This document shows positions 23,849-31,325 of a DNA stretch of 39,321 bases, in pieces (within the stretch, counting starts at the first letter, position 1; each line of letters opens with the position of its first letter). The notes beneath the pieces are model-generated. The model was not told the DNA's origin and made no database searches. It worked only from the letters and a program-made list of their open reading frames with translations. The stretch lies in assembly GCA_964416365.1 (NCBI GenBank), contig CAYQDO010000003.1, forward strand, positions 1 through 39,321, given 5' to 3'. The position numbers and the translations under genes are program-made. Source of the stretch: DUUS01 sp964416365. Lineage in GTDB: Bacteria > Bacillota_I > Bacilli_A > RF39 > UBA660.

Positions 23849-24928
23849 TCACTTCCATTTACTTAATAAATATTTTTTTAAATTTGTATTATTATTTTTT
23901 ATTTCATTATTTAAGACCTTGTCTATTAAATCATCATAAATTTGTTTTATTTTAGATGATGGTTCAATATTTAATAATTTGATAATATCATCAGTAGAAA
24001 TTTTTAAACTTTTGATTGACTTTATTGGTAAAGCTGTATACATTTTTGTAATTTCTGTTCTTTGATATCCTAAAATTTCACCAGAAACTATTAAAACATA
24101 CAAATCATTTTCAAATAATGTTTTGGAAGTTAATTTCTGGTTTTTAATAATTGAACGAATTTTATTTATACACTGTAAACTATTTTTAGTAAATGAATAG
24201 TTTTTATCAAAATCAATTTGAGCCCAAATACCTAATATATCAGGAACAACTTGAACATTTTGATAGTTTATACCTAACACATCTAATAAATCTAAATCTT
24301 TTAAAACTTTTATTCCTATACCAGCTCTTTTGGAAGAAAAAATACGATCTAACTCAGCTTTTATTTTAGTATAGCTTAAAGATTTTATTAAGTCTTTATG
24401 TTTTTTAATAAACGAAATTATTTCTTCATCAAGAGTAAAATCCAAGATAATGGAAAATCGCACTGCCCTTAGTATTCTTAAAGGATCTTCTGTTAATTTT
24501 TGATTTAAATCTCCTATTACCCGAATAATTCTTTTTTCAATATCTTTGTGGCCGTTTAAAAGATCAATTATTTGACCACTAGAATTCATACATAAAGAAT
24601 TCATAGTAAAGTCACGGCGTTTAATATCAGTGATTAAATTATCGATATATTCTATATTTTGGGGTTTACGATTAATATAATTTGATTCACTTCGATAAGT
24701 TGTTATATCAATATTATATTTACCAACTTTTATAGAGAATGATCCATATTCTGATTTACCTGTAACTTTAAAAATTTTAATAATATCTTTAGGTAAAGCA
24801 TTAGTACAAATATCAATATCTGTAGATTCAATGCCTAAAATACGATCTCTAACATACCCGCCTACAATATAGGCTTCAAAACCATTTTCTTCAATTCTTT
24901 TCAATACTTTTCGAAGCTTGCTATTCAT
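23849..24928 (-). CDS. cca: CCA tRNA nucleotidyltransferase
   Basis: 359 residues, at the short end for class II enzymes (about 390-400). It adds or repairs the 3' CCA of tRNAs. Head motifs: AYIVGGYVRDRILG, STDIDICT (DxD metal site), DIKRRDFTMNSLCMN, GDLNQKLTEDPLRILRAVRF. The C-terminal body is more divergent. First gene of cca-dnaD-nth, with its own promoter at 24944-24972. Confidence 0.95.
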   Translation of the reverse strand: MNSKLRKVLKRIEENGFEAYIVGGYVRDRILGIESTDIDICTNALPKDIIKIFKVTGKSEYGSFSIKVGKYNIDITTYRSESNYINRKPQNIEYIDNLITDIKRRDFTMNSLCMNSSGQIIDLLNGHKDIEKRIIRVIGDLNQKLTEDPLRILRAVRFSIILDFTLDEEIISFIKKHKDLIKSLSYTKIKAELDRIFSSKRAGIGIKVLKDLDLLDVLGINYQNVQVVPDILGIWAQIDFDKNYSFTKNSLQCINKIRSIIKNQKLTSKTLFENDLYVLIVSGEILGYQRTEITKMYTALPIKSIKSLKISTDDIIKLLNIEPSSKIKQIYDDLIDKVLNNEIKNNNTNLKKYLLSKWK

Positions 24929-24943
24929 AAAACACCCATCATC

Positions 24944-24972
24944 AGTATATCATTAAAAGCTCTTTTTGTGAA
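24944..24972 (-). promoter_or_regulatory. Sigma-A promoter for cca-dnaD-nth
   Basis: Minus strand TTCACA (24972-24967), 17-base spacer, TATACT (24949-24944). The -35 begins directly after the stop codon of the second bacteriocin peptide. Confidence 0.65.
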
Positions 24973-25131
24973 CTAACATTTCTTTTTATTTTTAGTCATA
25001 TTTATGGCTGTGCCAATCGCTTTTCCTACATCAAATAATGTACCTATCAATTTGGCTATAGCGTTTATTAATGTACCTGAAATAGAAGCGCCACCATAAA
25101 TATGAAACATTTCATTTTTATTTAAAATCAA
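24973..25131 (-). CDS. Double-glycine-leader bacteriocin peptide (peptide beta of a class IIb pair)
   Basis: 52 residues, starting at TTG (25131) nine bases after GAGAGGAAAG. The leader is MILNKNEMFHIYGG, cut after GG. The predicted mature peptide (38 residues) begins ASISGTLINAIAKLIG, contains a GxxxG (GKAIG) in an amphipathic hydrophobic stretch, and ends in a basic, Lys-rich tail with a terminal Cys. The leader pattern NExxxIxGGA is shared with the other small peptide at 25203-25340. A C39-peptidase exporter lies directly upstream. The start codon is the weak point; an ATA sits just before, and the next ATG would leave a leader of only seven residues. No immunity gene is evident before cca. 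Confidence 0.8.
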   Translation of the reverse strand: MILNKNEMFHIYGGASISGTLINAIAKLIGTLFDVGKAIGTAINMTKNKKKC

Positions 25132-25202
25132 TATCTTTATCTTTCCTCTCTTGTTATTTTTTTTATAAATTAATCGCTTAAATTATTTTTATTGAGTTCA
25201 TT

Positions 25203-25340
25203 TTACTTGTGACAAGTTAAAGGACGAAAATAGCCATCAACAATTCCCGCAATGAGAGTCAGTAACCCTCCTAATAATGCCACAATTCCCCAAGATACAG
25301 CACCACCTTCAATACTTAATAATTCATTATCAGTTAGCAT
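25203..25340 (-). CDS. Double-glycine-leader bacteriocin peptide (peptide alpha of a class IIb pair)
   Basis: 45 residues, start ATG at 25340 overlapping the transporter stop codon; the site AAAGGAGAGG lies inside the transporter's last codons. The leader MLTDNELLSIEGG is a textbook double-glycine type. The predicted mature peptide of 32 residues starts AVSWGIVALLGGLLTLIAG, includes GxxxG (GIVDG) and ends FRPLTCHK with one Cys. This resembles lactobin A/cerein 7B-type and other two-peptide bacteriocins, in which paired helices interact through GxxxG motifs in the target membrane. Translational coupling to the exporter supports a shared function. Confidence 0.87.
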   Translation of the reverse strand: MLTDNELLSIEGGAVSWGIVALLGGLLTLIAGIVDGYFRPLTCHK

Positions 25341-27286
25341 ATCCCTCTCCTTTCTGCCGTTAAATTAATAATTTGATCATATTTAATATCATCTGAATTA
25401 TGATTTACAACAATTATTGTTTTACACGAAAATATTTTAAAAATATTTTGAATAATCTTTTTACGATCAGATAAAGCTATTTCACTAAGTGATTCATCTA
25501 ATAATAGCGTGTCAAAATATTGATATAAACCTCTGGCTAAAATAATTTTTTGACTTTCTCCACCACTAATATTTAATAATGATGTCATCTGTGTTTCAAG
25601 TCCATTGGATATATTTTTTATAAATTCATCCAGTAAAACAATTTTTAAAACCTTCGTTAATCTTTTATCGTCAAATTTCTGATCTAAAATGATATTTTCT
25701 AAAATAGTACCCGAAAATAATTTACTATTTTGATTAATGTAACTAACATTTTTACTACGAAGTACTGTTCCTTTATAATCTTTAATACAGCCATAAATAA
25801 TATCTAGTAAGGTTGTTTTACCACTACCATTAGGACCTTTTATTAGAACTTTATTTCCATATTCAATAGTTAAATTAAAGTTTTTAAAAATTGGTTTAAA
25901 TTTATTTACTTTATATGAAATATCAGTAAGCCTTAATAACTCATCATTAATCTGATAATTTTTATCGTCTGGAATAATCTCATAAATACTTTTAATTCTA
26001 GAAATAACATCTTTATAGTACATATACATCGGTAATAAATTTAAATAGTACTTTAAAGAACTTAAGTAATAGTTGAAGATACTTAAATAAATTAAGATTA
26101 CTGATAAATTTATTTGATAATGATAATAATATATCAAAATAATAATCATCATTAATTCTTCAAAGAAATTCATGATAAATTCAAATAAATTAAGGATTTT
26201 ATCTAAACTATATTTTTTGTTTTCATTATTATCAATTAATATATCTAAATTATTTTTAAAATAATTTAAGGGATTAGTTTTAATTGTTTTTATGTTATTT
26301 AAATATTCAATTATTTTATCCATCAAATTATTATTACTTTCAATATTACTTATAATCTTATAATAAGTCTTCTTATTAATCTTTAATAATATAATGGCAT
26401 ATATAAATGTGATAAAAAATAAAATAAATGTTAGCTTTATTTCCATGAAAAATAAAAATATTAGACCACCTATTAAAAGAAACCCATTAATTAGAATTTC
26501 TAATAATAGCTTCGAAAAAAGATTTTTAATATTGTCTAAATCATTAATTCGATTAACCAAATCACCAGTTTTTTTTAACTGCAAATATTTTAAAGGAAGA
26601 TTAAGAATTTGATTTAAATAATTTTTTAATAATGTAATATTGATTTTTTTATTTAAGTGAGACATCAGATTATTTTTAATATATATTATTAATATCTTAC
26701 TAAACGATAATATTATCACTAGAGTAATTAATTTTTTGTTCTTTAGAAACCAAGGATTAAATCCGGTTACTAAAAATAAACTAACTACAAATAAGGCTAA
26801 AATAAATAATAAGATAAGAGTTTTATAGTGAATCTTATAAATATTTAATATTATCTTCTGAAACAGTTTATTGTCTTCATATTTAATAATTGTTCCGAAA
26901 GGTATTAGTTCTAGCACATATCCAGTAAAAAGCTGATAAAACTCATTTAAAGGCTTTACAACTATGCCTTTAGCCGGATCCATATAAGTTACCCTATCGC
27001 TTACCTTATAAATAGTAATAAAATGCAGATAATTATTGTCTTTGATTTGAACTATACAGGGAAATACTAAATTATTTAATTTTTCTACTTTCTTACCTCT
27101 ACTATTAAACCCATATTTTTGCCCGGCTTCTTTTAAATAATAAAAATTAGTCCCTGTCTCAGTTGTTAAAGTATCAGTTTTAATAATTTCTAAAGGAACA
27201 TTACCTTCATAATATCTAATAACTGATAATAACGAACAAGCTCCGCAATCAGCCATATCCTCTTGTCTGACAATATATCTTTTCAT
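25334..27286 (-). CDS. Peptidase-containing bacteriocin ABC exporter (C39 family)
   Basis: 650 residues, a little short for the family (about 700). The N-terminal C39 peptidase has Gln8, Cys14 (MADCGACSL), His88 (YLHFITIYK) and Asp103 (MDPAKG). A transmembrane domain with about six spans follows (for example LILLFILALFVVSLFLV). The ATPase has Walker A GPNGSGKTT (484-492), signature ISGGESQ (573-579), Walker B TLLLDES and the H-loop NHNSD. It cleaves double-glycine leaders and exports the mature peptides. AAAGGAAG precedes the ATG. A TATAAT lies at 27343-27338, but no good -35 is seen. The last Gln of the canonical LSGGQ signature is Glu here. Confidence 0.93.
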   Translation of the reverse strand: MKRYIVRQEDMADCGACSLLSVIRYYEGNVPLEIIKTDTLTTETGTNFYYLKEAGQKYGFNSRGKKVEKLNNLVFPCIVQIKDNNYLHFITIYKVSDRVTYMDPAKGIVVKPLNEFYQLFTGYVLELIPFGTIIKYEDNKLFQKIILNIYKIHYKTLILLFILALFVVSLFLVTGFNPWFLKNKKLITLVIILSFSKILIIYIKNNLMSHLNKKINITLLKNYLNQILNLPLKYLQLKKTGDLVNRINDLDNIKNLFSKLLLEILINGFLLIGGLIFLFFMEIKLTFILFFITFIYAIILLKINKKTYYKIISNIESNNNLMDKIIEYLNNIKTIKTNPLNYFKNNLDILIDNNENKKYSLDKILNLFEFIMNFFEELMMIIILIYYYHYQINLSVILIYLSIFNYYLSSLKYYLNLLPMYMYYKDVISRIKSIYEIIPDDKNYQINDELLRLTDISYKVNKFKPIFKNFNLTIEYGNKVLIKGPNGSGKTTLLDIIYGCIKDYKGTVLRSKNVSYINQNSKLFSGTILENIILDQKFDDKRLTKVLKIVLLDEFIKNISNGLETQMTSLLNISGGESQKIILARGLYQYFDTLLLDESLSEIALSDRKKIIQNIFKIFSCKTIIVVNHNSDDIKYDQIINLTAERRGIC

Positions 27287-27417
27287 AATCTTCCTTTCAT
27301 TATTATTGTTTGAAAGACAAGATAATTTTCCTTTTAAATTATAGGTAAAGGAATCATATAATTTTTTGTAATAAATATGAGTAGAGATCTCTAGTGAGCA
27401 TATAAAGGAGGTAGTTA

Positions 27418-27471
27418 ATGTTTAAAATAGTTTTAAAAATATTAATTTATGCTATTAGTTTATTTTTATAA
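27418..27471 (+). CDS. 17-residue hydrophobic mini-ORF with a very strong ribosome site
   Basis: MFKIVLKILIYAISLFL, preceded by AAAGGAGGT six bases before the ATG, one of the best Shine-Dalgarno sequences in the window. It lies 49 bases ahead of spoIIIAH on the same strand. It could be a leader peptide, a small membrane peptide, or the remnant start of a lost gene such as an upstream spoIIIA gene. There is no homology basis for a name. Confidence 0.4.
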   Translation: MFKIVLKILIYAISLFL

Positions 27472-27520
27472 AAGTAATAAATTTAAACAAAAAGCAATAT
27501 AATATAGCGGAGGATTTAAT

Positions 27521-28015
27521 ATGATTAACAAGCAAAATTTATGGTTTTTGACATTGTTCAGTATTATTCTAGTCTTATCGGTATATTATATTGCTTTGCC
27601 AGGGGAAAAATTATCTTTACTGATTGCCGAGAAAGAAACTAAAAGCGATAAAGTAAACACCAGTATTAGTGAAAGTGATATTTTGGCTTCTTTAAGGGTT
27701 GAAGATGATGAATTAGTCTTAACTGAAATGACTGATTTACAAAAAACTCTTTTAGATGCTTCAGTAAGTGCCGAAGAAAAAAATAACGCTTATGAAAAAC
27801 TATTAAGTATTAATCTAAATAAAGGTAAAGAAGCTGCCTTGGAATCATTAATCTTAAAAACTTACAACTTAAAGAGCTTCATAAAAATAAAAGATGATAA
27901 AGTAAGCACCATTGTATCAACAAAAGACGTAACGCTAGAAAAAGCCAATAATATTATCCGAACAATCCAAGAACAATTCGATGAAAGAATGTACATTACA
28001 GTAAAATACCAATAG
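27521..28015 (+). CDS. spoIIIAH: Stage III sporulation protein AH
   Basis: 164 residues, after GCGGAGG. The N-terminus MINKQNLWFLTLFSIILVLS followed by VYYIALPGE is the characteristic SpoIIIAH start (KKQTVWLLTMLSL...LSVYYI) with one membrane span. The C-terminal half is the EscJ/PrgK-like ring-forming domain (YNLKSFIKIKDDKVSTIVST, TLEKANNIIRTIQEQFDERM). SpoIIIAH in the mother-cell membrane meets forespore SpoIIQ to form the feeding channel. It normally ends an eight-gene spoIIIA operon; here AA-AG are not adjacent. A TATAAT lies upstream without a sigma-A -35, so sigma-E control is possible but not shown. Confidence 0.85.
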   Translation: MINKQNLWFLTLFSIILVLSVYYIALPGEKLSLLIAEKETKSDKVNTSISESDILASLRVEDDELVLTEMTDLQKTLLDASVSAEEKNNAYEKLLSINLNKGKEAALESLILKTYNLKSFIKIKDDKVSTIVSTKDVTLEKANNIIRTIQEQFDERMYITVKYQ

Positions 28016-28028
28016 TAGGCTTTCTAAC

Positions 28029-28082
28029 TCACTTTCTAACCAGTTTTTCATAAAATACTATGAAGGGACTATGGAAAGTGAG
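28029..28082 (+). promoter_or_regulatory. Candidate sigma-K promoter inside a dyad, upstream of gerE
   Basis: AC (28031-28032), 16 bases, then CATAAAATA (28049-28057), which fits the sigma-K consensus AC-N16/17-CATAnnnTA; B. subtilis gerE is transcribed by sigma-K. The promoter is flanked by a 9-base inverted repeat, CTCACTTTC (28029-28037) and GAAAGTGAG (28074-28082). The octamer TTTCTAAC is repeated directly at 28021 and 28033. The dyad could be an operator or an RNA hairpin next to the gerE ribosome site. Confidence 0.6.
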
Positions 28083-28091
28083 GGAACATAA

Positions 28092-28295
28092 GTGAAAAGT
28101 ATACTAACCCTTAGAGAAAAAGAAGTTTTTGAACTTTTAGTTTCAAATAAGACTACTAAAGAAATAAGTGAATACCTAGGCATCAGTGAGAAAACCGTCC
28201 GAAATCATATCTCCAATGTAATGCAAAAATTAAATGTTAAAGGTCGAGCTGGCGCTATAGTTGAATTATTAAAATTGGGTGAAATATCACTATAA
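28092..28295 (+). CDS. gerE: Spore germination/coat regulator GerE (LuxR-type HTH)
   Basis: 67 residues (B. subtilis GerE 74), start GTG at 28092 after GTGAGGG. It is a stand-alone LuxR/FixJ helix-turn-helix: LTLREKEVFELLVSNKTTKE, ISEYLGISEKTVRNHISNVM, QKLNVKGRAGAIVELLKLGE. It matches GerE almost throughout, including TTKEI, ISEKTVRNHISN and VELL..GE. GerE is the last mother-cell regulator, tuning sigma-K genes for coat and germination proteins. Other small LuxR-type proteins are similar, but the neighbours spoIIIAH and gerM and the sigma-K-like promoter support GerE. Confidence 0.9.
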   Translation: MKSILTLREKEVFELLVSNKTTKEISEYLGISEKTVRNHISNVMQKLNVKGRAGAIVELLKLGEISL

Positions 28296-28321
28296 AAGTT
28301 GCTTAGAAGCGACTTTTTTTT
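28293..28321 (+). terminator. Terminator of gerE
   Basis: Stem AAAAGTTGCTT / AAGCGACTTTT (one T-G pair), two-base loop, then seven Ts, beginning at the stop codon. Confidence 0.85.
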
Positions 28322-28355
28322 ATGGTAAAATCATATATTTTTTTAGAGGTGCTTT

Positions 28356-29285
28356 ATGCTAAAAAAAAGATTGCTCAAAAAAATATTTTTAATTCTTTCT
28401 TCCTTATTTATTTTATTCATTCTTTATTTATTTCCTTCAAAAGATAGTAGTACCGTCATCAAAGAAAACAAAGAAAAAATTCCTCAGACATCTATATATT
28501 TAATAGATAGCAAAAATTATGTTTCAAGAGTAAATGTTGCTATCACAAAAAAAGATAAAGAAGAAAAAATAAGAGAAATAATTAATTATTTAACGGTTAA
28601 CAGTCCAAATTCCAGTTATATTAAGGAAGGATTTTCTCCAATTATACCTAAAAATACTAAGATATTATCAATCGATATTAATGATAATTTAGCTAAATTA
28701 AATTTCAGTAAAGAATTTTATAATATAACACCCGAATTAGAAGAAAAAATGTTAAGTGCCATAATATACTCTGTTACCGGAGTTGAAGGAATTGATAAGG
28801 TAAGTATTTATGTCGAAGATAGTCTTTTAGTGGAAATGCCCCACTCTAAAAGTAGTCTTCCCCCTACTCTCGACCGTACTTTTGGAATTAATAAAGTATA
28901 TGATTTAACTTCTATAAGAGGTACAACTAGTACCACCGTCTATTATTTAAGCAAATACAAAGATTATTACTATTACGTTCCGCTTACGATGATCAGCAAT
29001 TCTAACAAAGATAAAATTGAAATAATTATTGAAGAACTTACCAGTAAAGCTATGTATCAAACTAATTTAATTAGCTATTTAAATGATGCTAGACAAATCA
29101 ATTATGAGATTAATGGCGATTATATGCTGATTAGATTAAATGGTGAATTATATCATGATTTAATGCAAAGTAATTTAATTGAATCTGTTGTTTACTCAAT
29201 AAATTTATCAATCAAAGATAATTACAATATTAAAACAGTTATGTACATGGTTGATGAAATAATTATCAATAGTTATTTCATATAG
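28356..29285 (+). CDS. gerM: GerM-like sporulation/germination protein with two GerMN domains
   Basis: 309 residues. Basic start and one membrane span (MLKKRLLKKIFLILSSLFIL); no lipobox Cys, unlike B. subtilis GerM, which is a lipoprotein. Two GerMN repeats follow: first around TSIYLIDSKNYVSRVNVAIT through FSPIIPKNTKILSIDINDN, LAKLNFSKEFY, SVTGVEGIDKVSIYVE; second around TTVYYLSKYKDYYYYVPLTM through DARQINYEINGDYMLIRLNG. GerM is a sigma-E gene whose product acts in the intermembrane space, helping assemble the SpoIIQ-SpoIIIA complex. Its nearness to spoIIIAH and gerE is therefore functionally coherent. AGAGGTG precedes the ATG. Confidence 0.85.
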   Translation: MLKKRLLKKIFLILSSLFILFILYLFPSKDSSTVIKENKEKIPQTSIYLIDSKNYVSRVNVAITKKDKEEKIREIINYLTVNSPNSSYIKEGFSPIIPKNTKILSIDINDNLAKLNFSKEFYNITPELEEKMLSAIIYSVTGVEGIDKVSIYVEDSLLVEMPHSKSSLPPTLDRTFGINKVYDLTSIRGTTSTTVYYLSKYKDYYYYVPLTMISNSNKDKIEIIIEELTSKAMYQTNLISYLNDARQINYEINGDYMLIRLNGELYHDLMQSNLIESVVYSINLSIKDNYNIKTVMYMVDEIIINSYFI

Positions 29286-29313
29286 AAAAACATATGATTT
29301 ATCATATGTTTAA
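29286..29313 (+). terminator. Hairpin after gerM, probable terminator
   Basis: Stem AAACATATGAT / ATCATATGTTT with a two-base loop just after the gerM stop. The T-tract is short, so termination may be weak. Confidence 0.5.
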
Positions 29314-29331
29314 TTTGATATTTAGTTGATA

Positions 29332-29397
29332 TTATTGATTTTGCATACCAGCTTTGATTGCAGCTTGGACAGCAGCATAATTAGGTGGGCGAATAAC
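29332..29397 (-). pseudogene. Decayed copy of the 3' end of ppdK
   Basis: 21 codons plus stop with no start. The reading is VIRPPNYAAVQAAIKAGMQN then Q and TAA, against ppdK's own end FRVPIARLAAAQAAIKAKNN and Q. In nucleotides 29350-29376 matches 38868-38894 at 25 of 27 positions, in the same orientation, and the AATCAATAATA around both stops also matches. An in-frame stop lies upstream. It is best read as a left-over tail marking one edge of the 29.4-38.8 kb insertion. Confidence 0.75.
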
Positions 29398-29453
29398 AAA
29401 TAAAATAACTTTTATAAATATTATATCGCGTATAATTATACAAAAAAATCATT

Positions 29454-30566
29454 TTATTTTCCCCTAATTCGTTGTTCTCTCCTTACTAATTCCAATGATT
29501 TTTGTACTGTGTCATCCATATCATAGTAACTATAATCTGCTAATCTTCCACCAAATATAATGTCTTCTTCTCTTTGTACAAGTTCTCTATATTTAGAATA
29601 TAATTTGCTATTTTTATCATCATTGATTGGATAGTATGCTTCTTTTCCTTTTGTCCAGCTATCAGGAAATTCATAACTAATAACTGTTCCATTGCTATCA
29701 GATCTTTCAAAGAATTTATGTTCAATTATTCTAGTGAAAGGTACTTCTCTTTCGGTATAGTTTACTACAGCTATACCTTGATAATTATCAGTCTCAAGTT
29801 TATGGGTTTCAAATCTCAAACTTCGATATTCTAATTCTCCATAAATATAATTGTAAAATTCATCTATCATACCTGTAAAAAGAATTCTTCTAGCTTTTGA
29901 TTTCATTTCTTCAGGATTACTGAAATAATCACATTCTAGTTTTACATCTACACCCTCTAATAACTTTTCTATTATTGTTGTATAACCACCTATAGGTATT
30001 CCTTGATAAAAGTCATTAAAATAATTGTTATTATATTCAAACCTTATTGGTAGTCTTTTGATTATACTAGGGGGTAATTCAGTACAACTTTTTCCCCATT
30101 GCTTTTCCGTATAGCCTTTAATCAATTTTTCATAGATAGTATGTCCCACTAATGATAAAGCTTGTTCTTCTAAATTTTTTGGTGATTCTACTTTTAAACT
30201 TTCTTTTTCGGCTTCAATTATCATTCTTGCTTGTTCAGGGGTAGTTATTCCCCACATTTTTGAAAAAGTATTCATATTAAATGGAAGGTTATATATTTCA
30301 TCTTTATACTTTGCTAAAGGTGTATTTATAAAATTGTTAAACCTTGCATATTGATTTATATAATTCCATATATCTTCATAATCGGTATGAAAAATATGTG
30401 GCCCATATTTATGAATATTAATTCCTGATATTTCTTCAGTAAATACATTCCCTCCAATATGACCTCTCTTATCAATAACTAAACACTTTTTGCCTAATTT
30501 ATTCATTTCACAAGCAAATACTGAACCAAATAATCCTGCACCTATAATTAAATAATCATACTTCAT
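29454..30566 (-). CDS. glf: UDP-galactopyranose mutase
   Basis: About 370 residues from the ATG at 30566, spaced correctly after AAGGATGAG; an ATG nine bases earlier lies inside the ribosome site. It converts UDP-galactopyranose to UDP-galactofuranose with reduced FAD. The FAD-binding start YDYLIIGAGLFGSVFACEM, VIDKRGHIGGNVFTEEI, KYGPHIFHTDYEDIWNYI, YTEKQWGKSCTELPPSIIKR and the C-terminal GGRLADYSYYDMDDTV are all typical. Last gene of the island operon. It supplies galactofuranose for a surface glycan, presumably used by the two glycosyltransferases just upstream. Confidence 0.97.
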   Translation of the reverse strand: MKYDYLIIGAGLFGSVFACEMNKLGKKCLVIDKRGHIGGNVFTEEISGINIHKYGPHIFHTDYEDIWNYINQYARFNNFINTPLAKYKDEIYNLPFNMNTFSKMWGITTPEQARMIIEAEKESLKVESPKNLEEQALSLVGHTIYEKLIKGYTEKQWGKSCTELPPSIIKRLPIRFEYNNNYFNDFYQGIPIGGYTTIIEKLLEGVDVKLECDYFSNPEEMKSKARRILFTGMIDEFYNYIYGELEYRSLRFETHKLETDNYQGIAVVNYTEREVPFTRIIEHKFFERSDSNGTVISYEFPDSWTKGKEAYYPINDDKNSKLYSKYRELVQREEDIIFGGRLADYSYYDMDDTVQKSLELVRREQRIRGK

Positions 30567-30577
30567 AATTCTCATCC

Positions 30578-31324
30578 TTATAATGTATATTTTGGTCTTT
30601 CAAGTTTTCTTAATTTCTTTTGATAAATTTTTTCTTCAGAGTGTTCAGGATTTTTTATAGGTAGTTCTTTTATTGATAATTTTTGATGGTAAATCCAAGT
30701 AGTAAATAATCTTTCTGATAAAAATCCAAATATTCTTTTTTGATAGTCATCATAACCTGTAAGGTCTGTTGTTGATTCTAGTCTTTGTAATATATCAAAT
30801 ACCCAAATACAATATTCATTCATTAATTCACGATTAGAAGTAAAAATATTAAACCCATATTCATTTTGACCATTCATAATATGAGAAAATGATTCACTAT
30901 AATTTGGATACATATCAGCTATTATACTACCTACATTATCTATATCTGTTTTTATATGAGCAGCTACATAACGTTCGTAAACCGTTTTATCGGTGTAATA
31001 TATTGATGGTAAAATAATATCGTATTTCTTCAATAATTCAGTTAATTCAGAAAATGGTGCAATATTGTTATTGCCTAGTTCTTCAAACATAAATAATCTT
31101 CTATAATGACATAATCCTATATCCTTATCTTGAGTATTTTTCCATAACCAATAAAGTGCTGTAAGTTCACAATATGAACTGTTTTTATGAGCGATATTGT
31201 CCCCTGTATCATCAGAAAATGTTTTTCCTAAAACTTGTTCTTGGGCATTTCCAACAGCAATAATGTGATAATCATTTGGAAGAGTTAAATCTACGTTTTT
31301 ATGACTAACTACATACATACTCAT
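30578..31324 (-). CDS. DUF4422 capsular-polysaccharide-type glycosyltransferase
   Basis: 248 residues. DUF4422 signature: YHIIAVGNAQ, GDNIAHKNSSYCELTALYWL, WKNTQDKDIGLCHYRRLF, then DIILPSIYYTDKTVYERYV, and a C-terminal SERLFTTWI. Such proteins are encoded in capsule and exopolysaccharide loci, often next to glf, and are thought to transfer hexose (possibly galactofuranose) residues. GAGGAAAATA precedes the ATG; one base separates it from the GT2 gene. Confidence 0.88.
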   Translation of the reverse strand: MSMYVVSHKNVDLTLPNDYHIIAVGNAQEQVLGKTFSDDTGDNIAHKNSSYCELTALYWLWKNTQDKDIGLCHYRRLFMFEELGNNNIAPFSELTELLKKYDIILPSIYYTDKTVYERYVAAHIKTDIDNVGSIIADMYPNYSESFSHIMNGQNEYGFNIFTSNRELMNEYCIWVFDILQRLESTTDLTGYDDYQKRIFGFLSERLFTTWIYHQKLSIKELPIKNPEHSEEKIYQKKLRKLERPKYTL

Positions 31325-31325
31325 A

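Noticed and set aside
26394..26612. Plus-strand open frame opposite the ABC exporter
   Set aside because: Antisense to the transmembrane domain; its composition mirrors the AT-rich coding strand.
29540..29725. Second minus-strand frame inside glf
   Set aside because: Out-of-frame with a clearly intact UDP-galactopyranose mutase.
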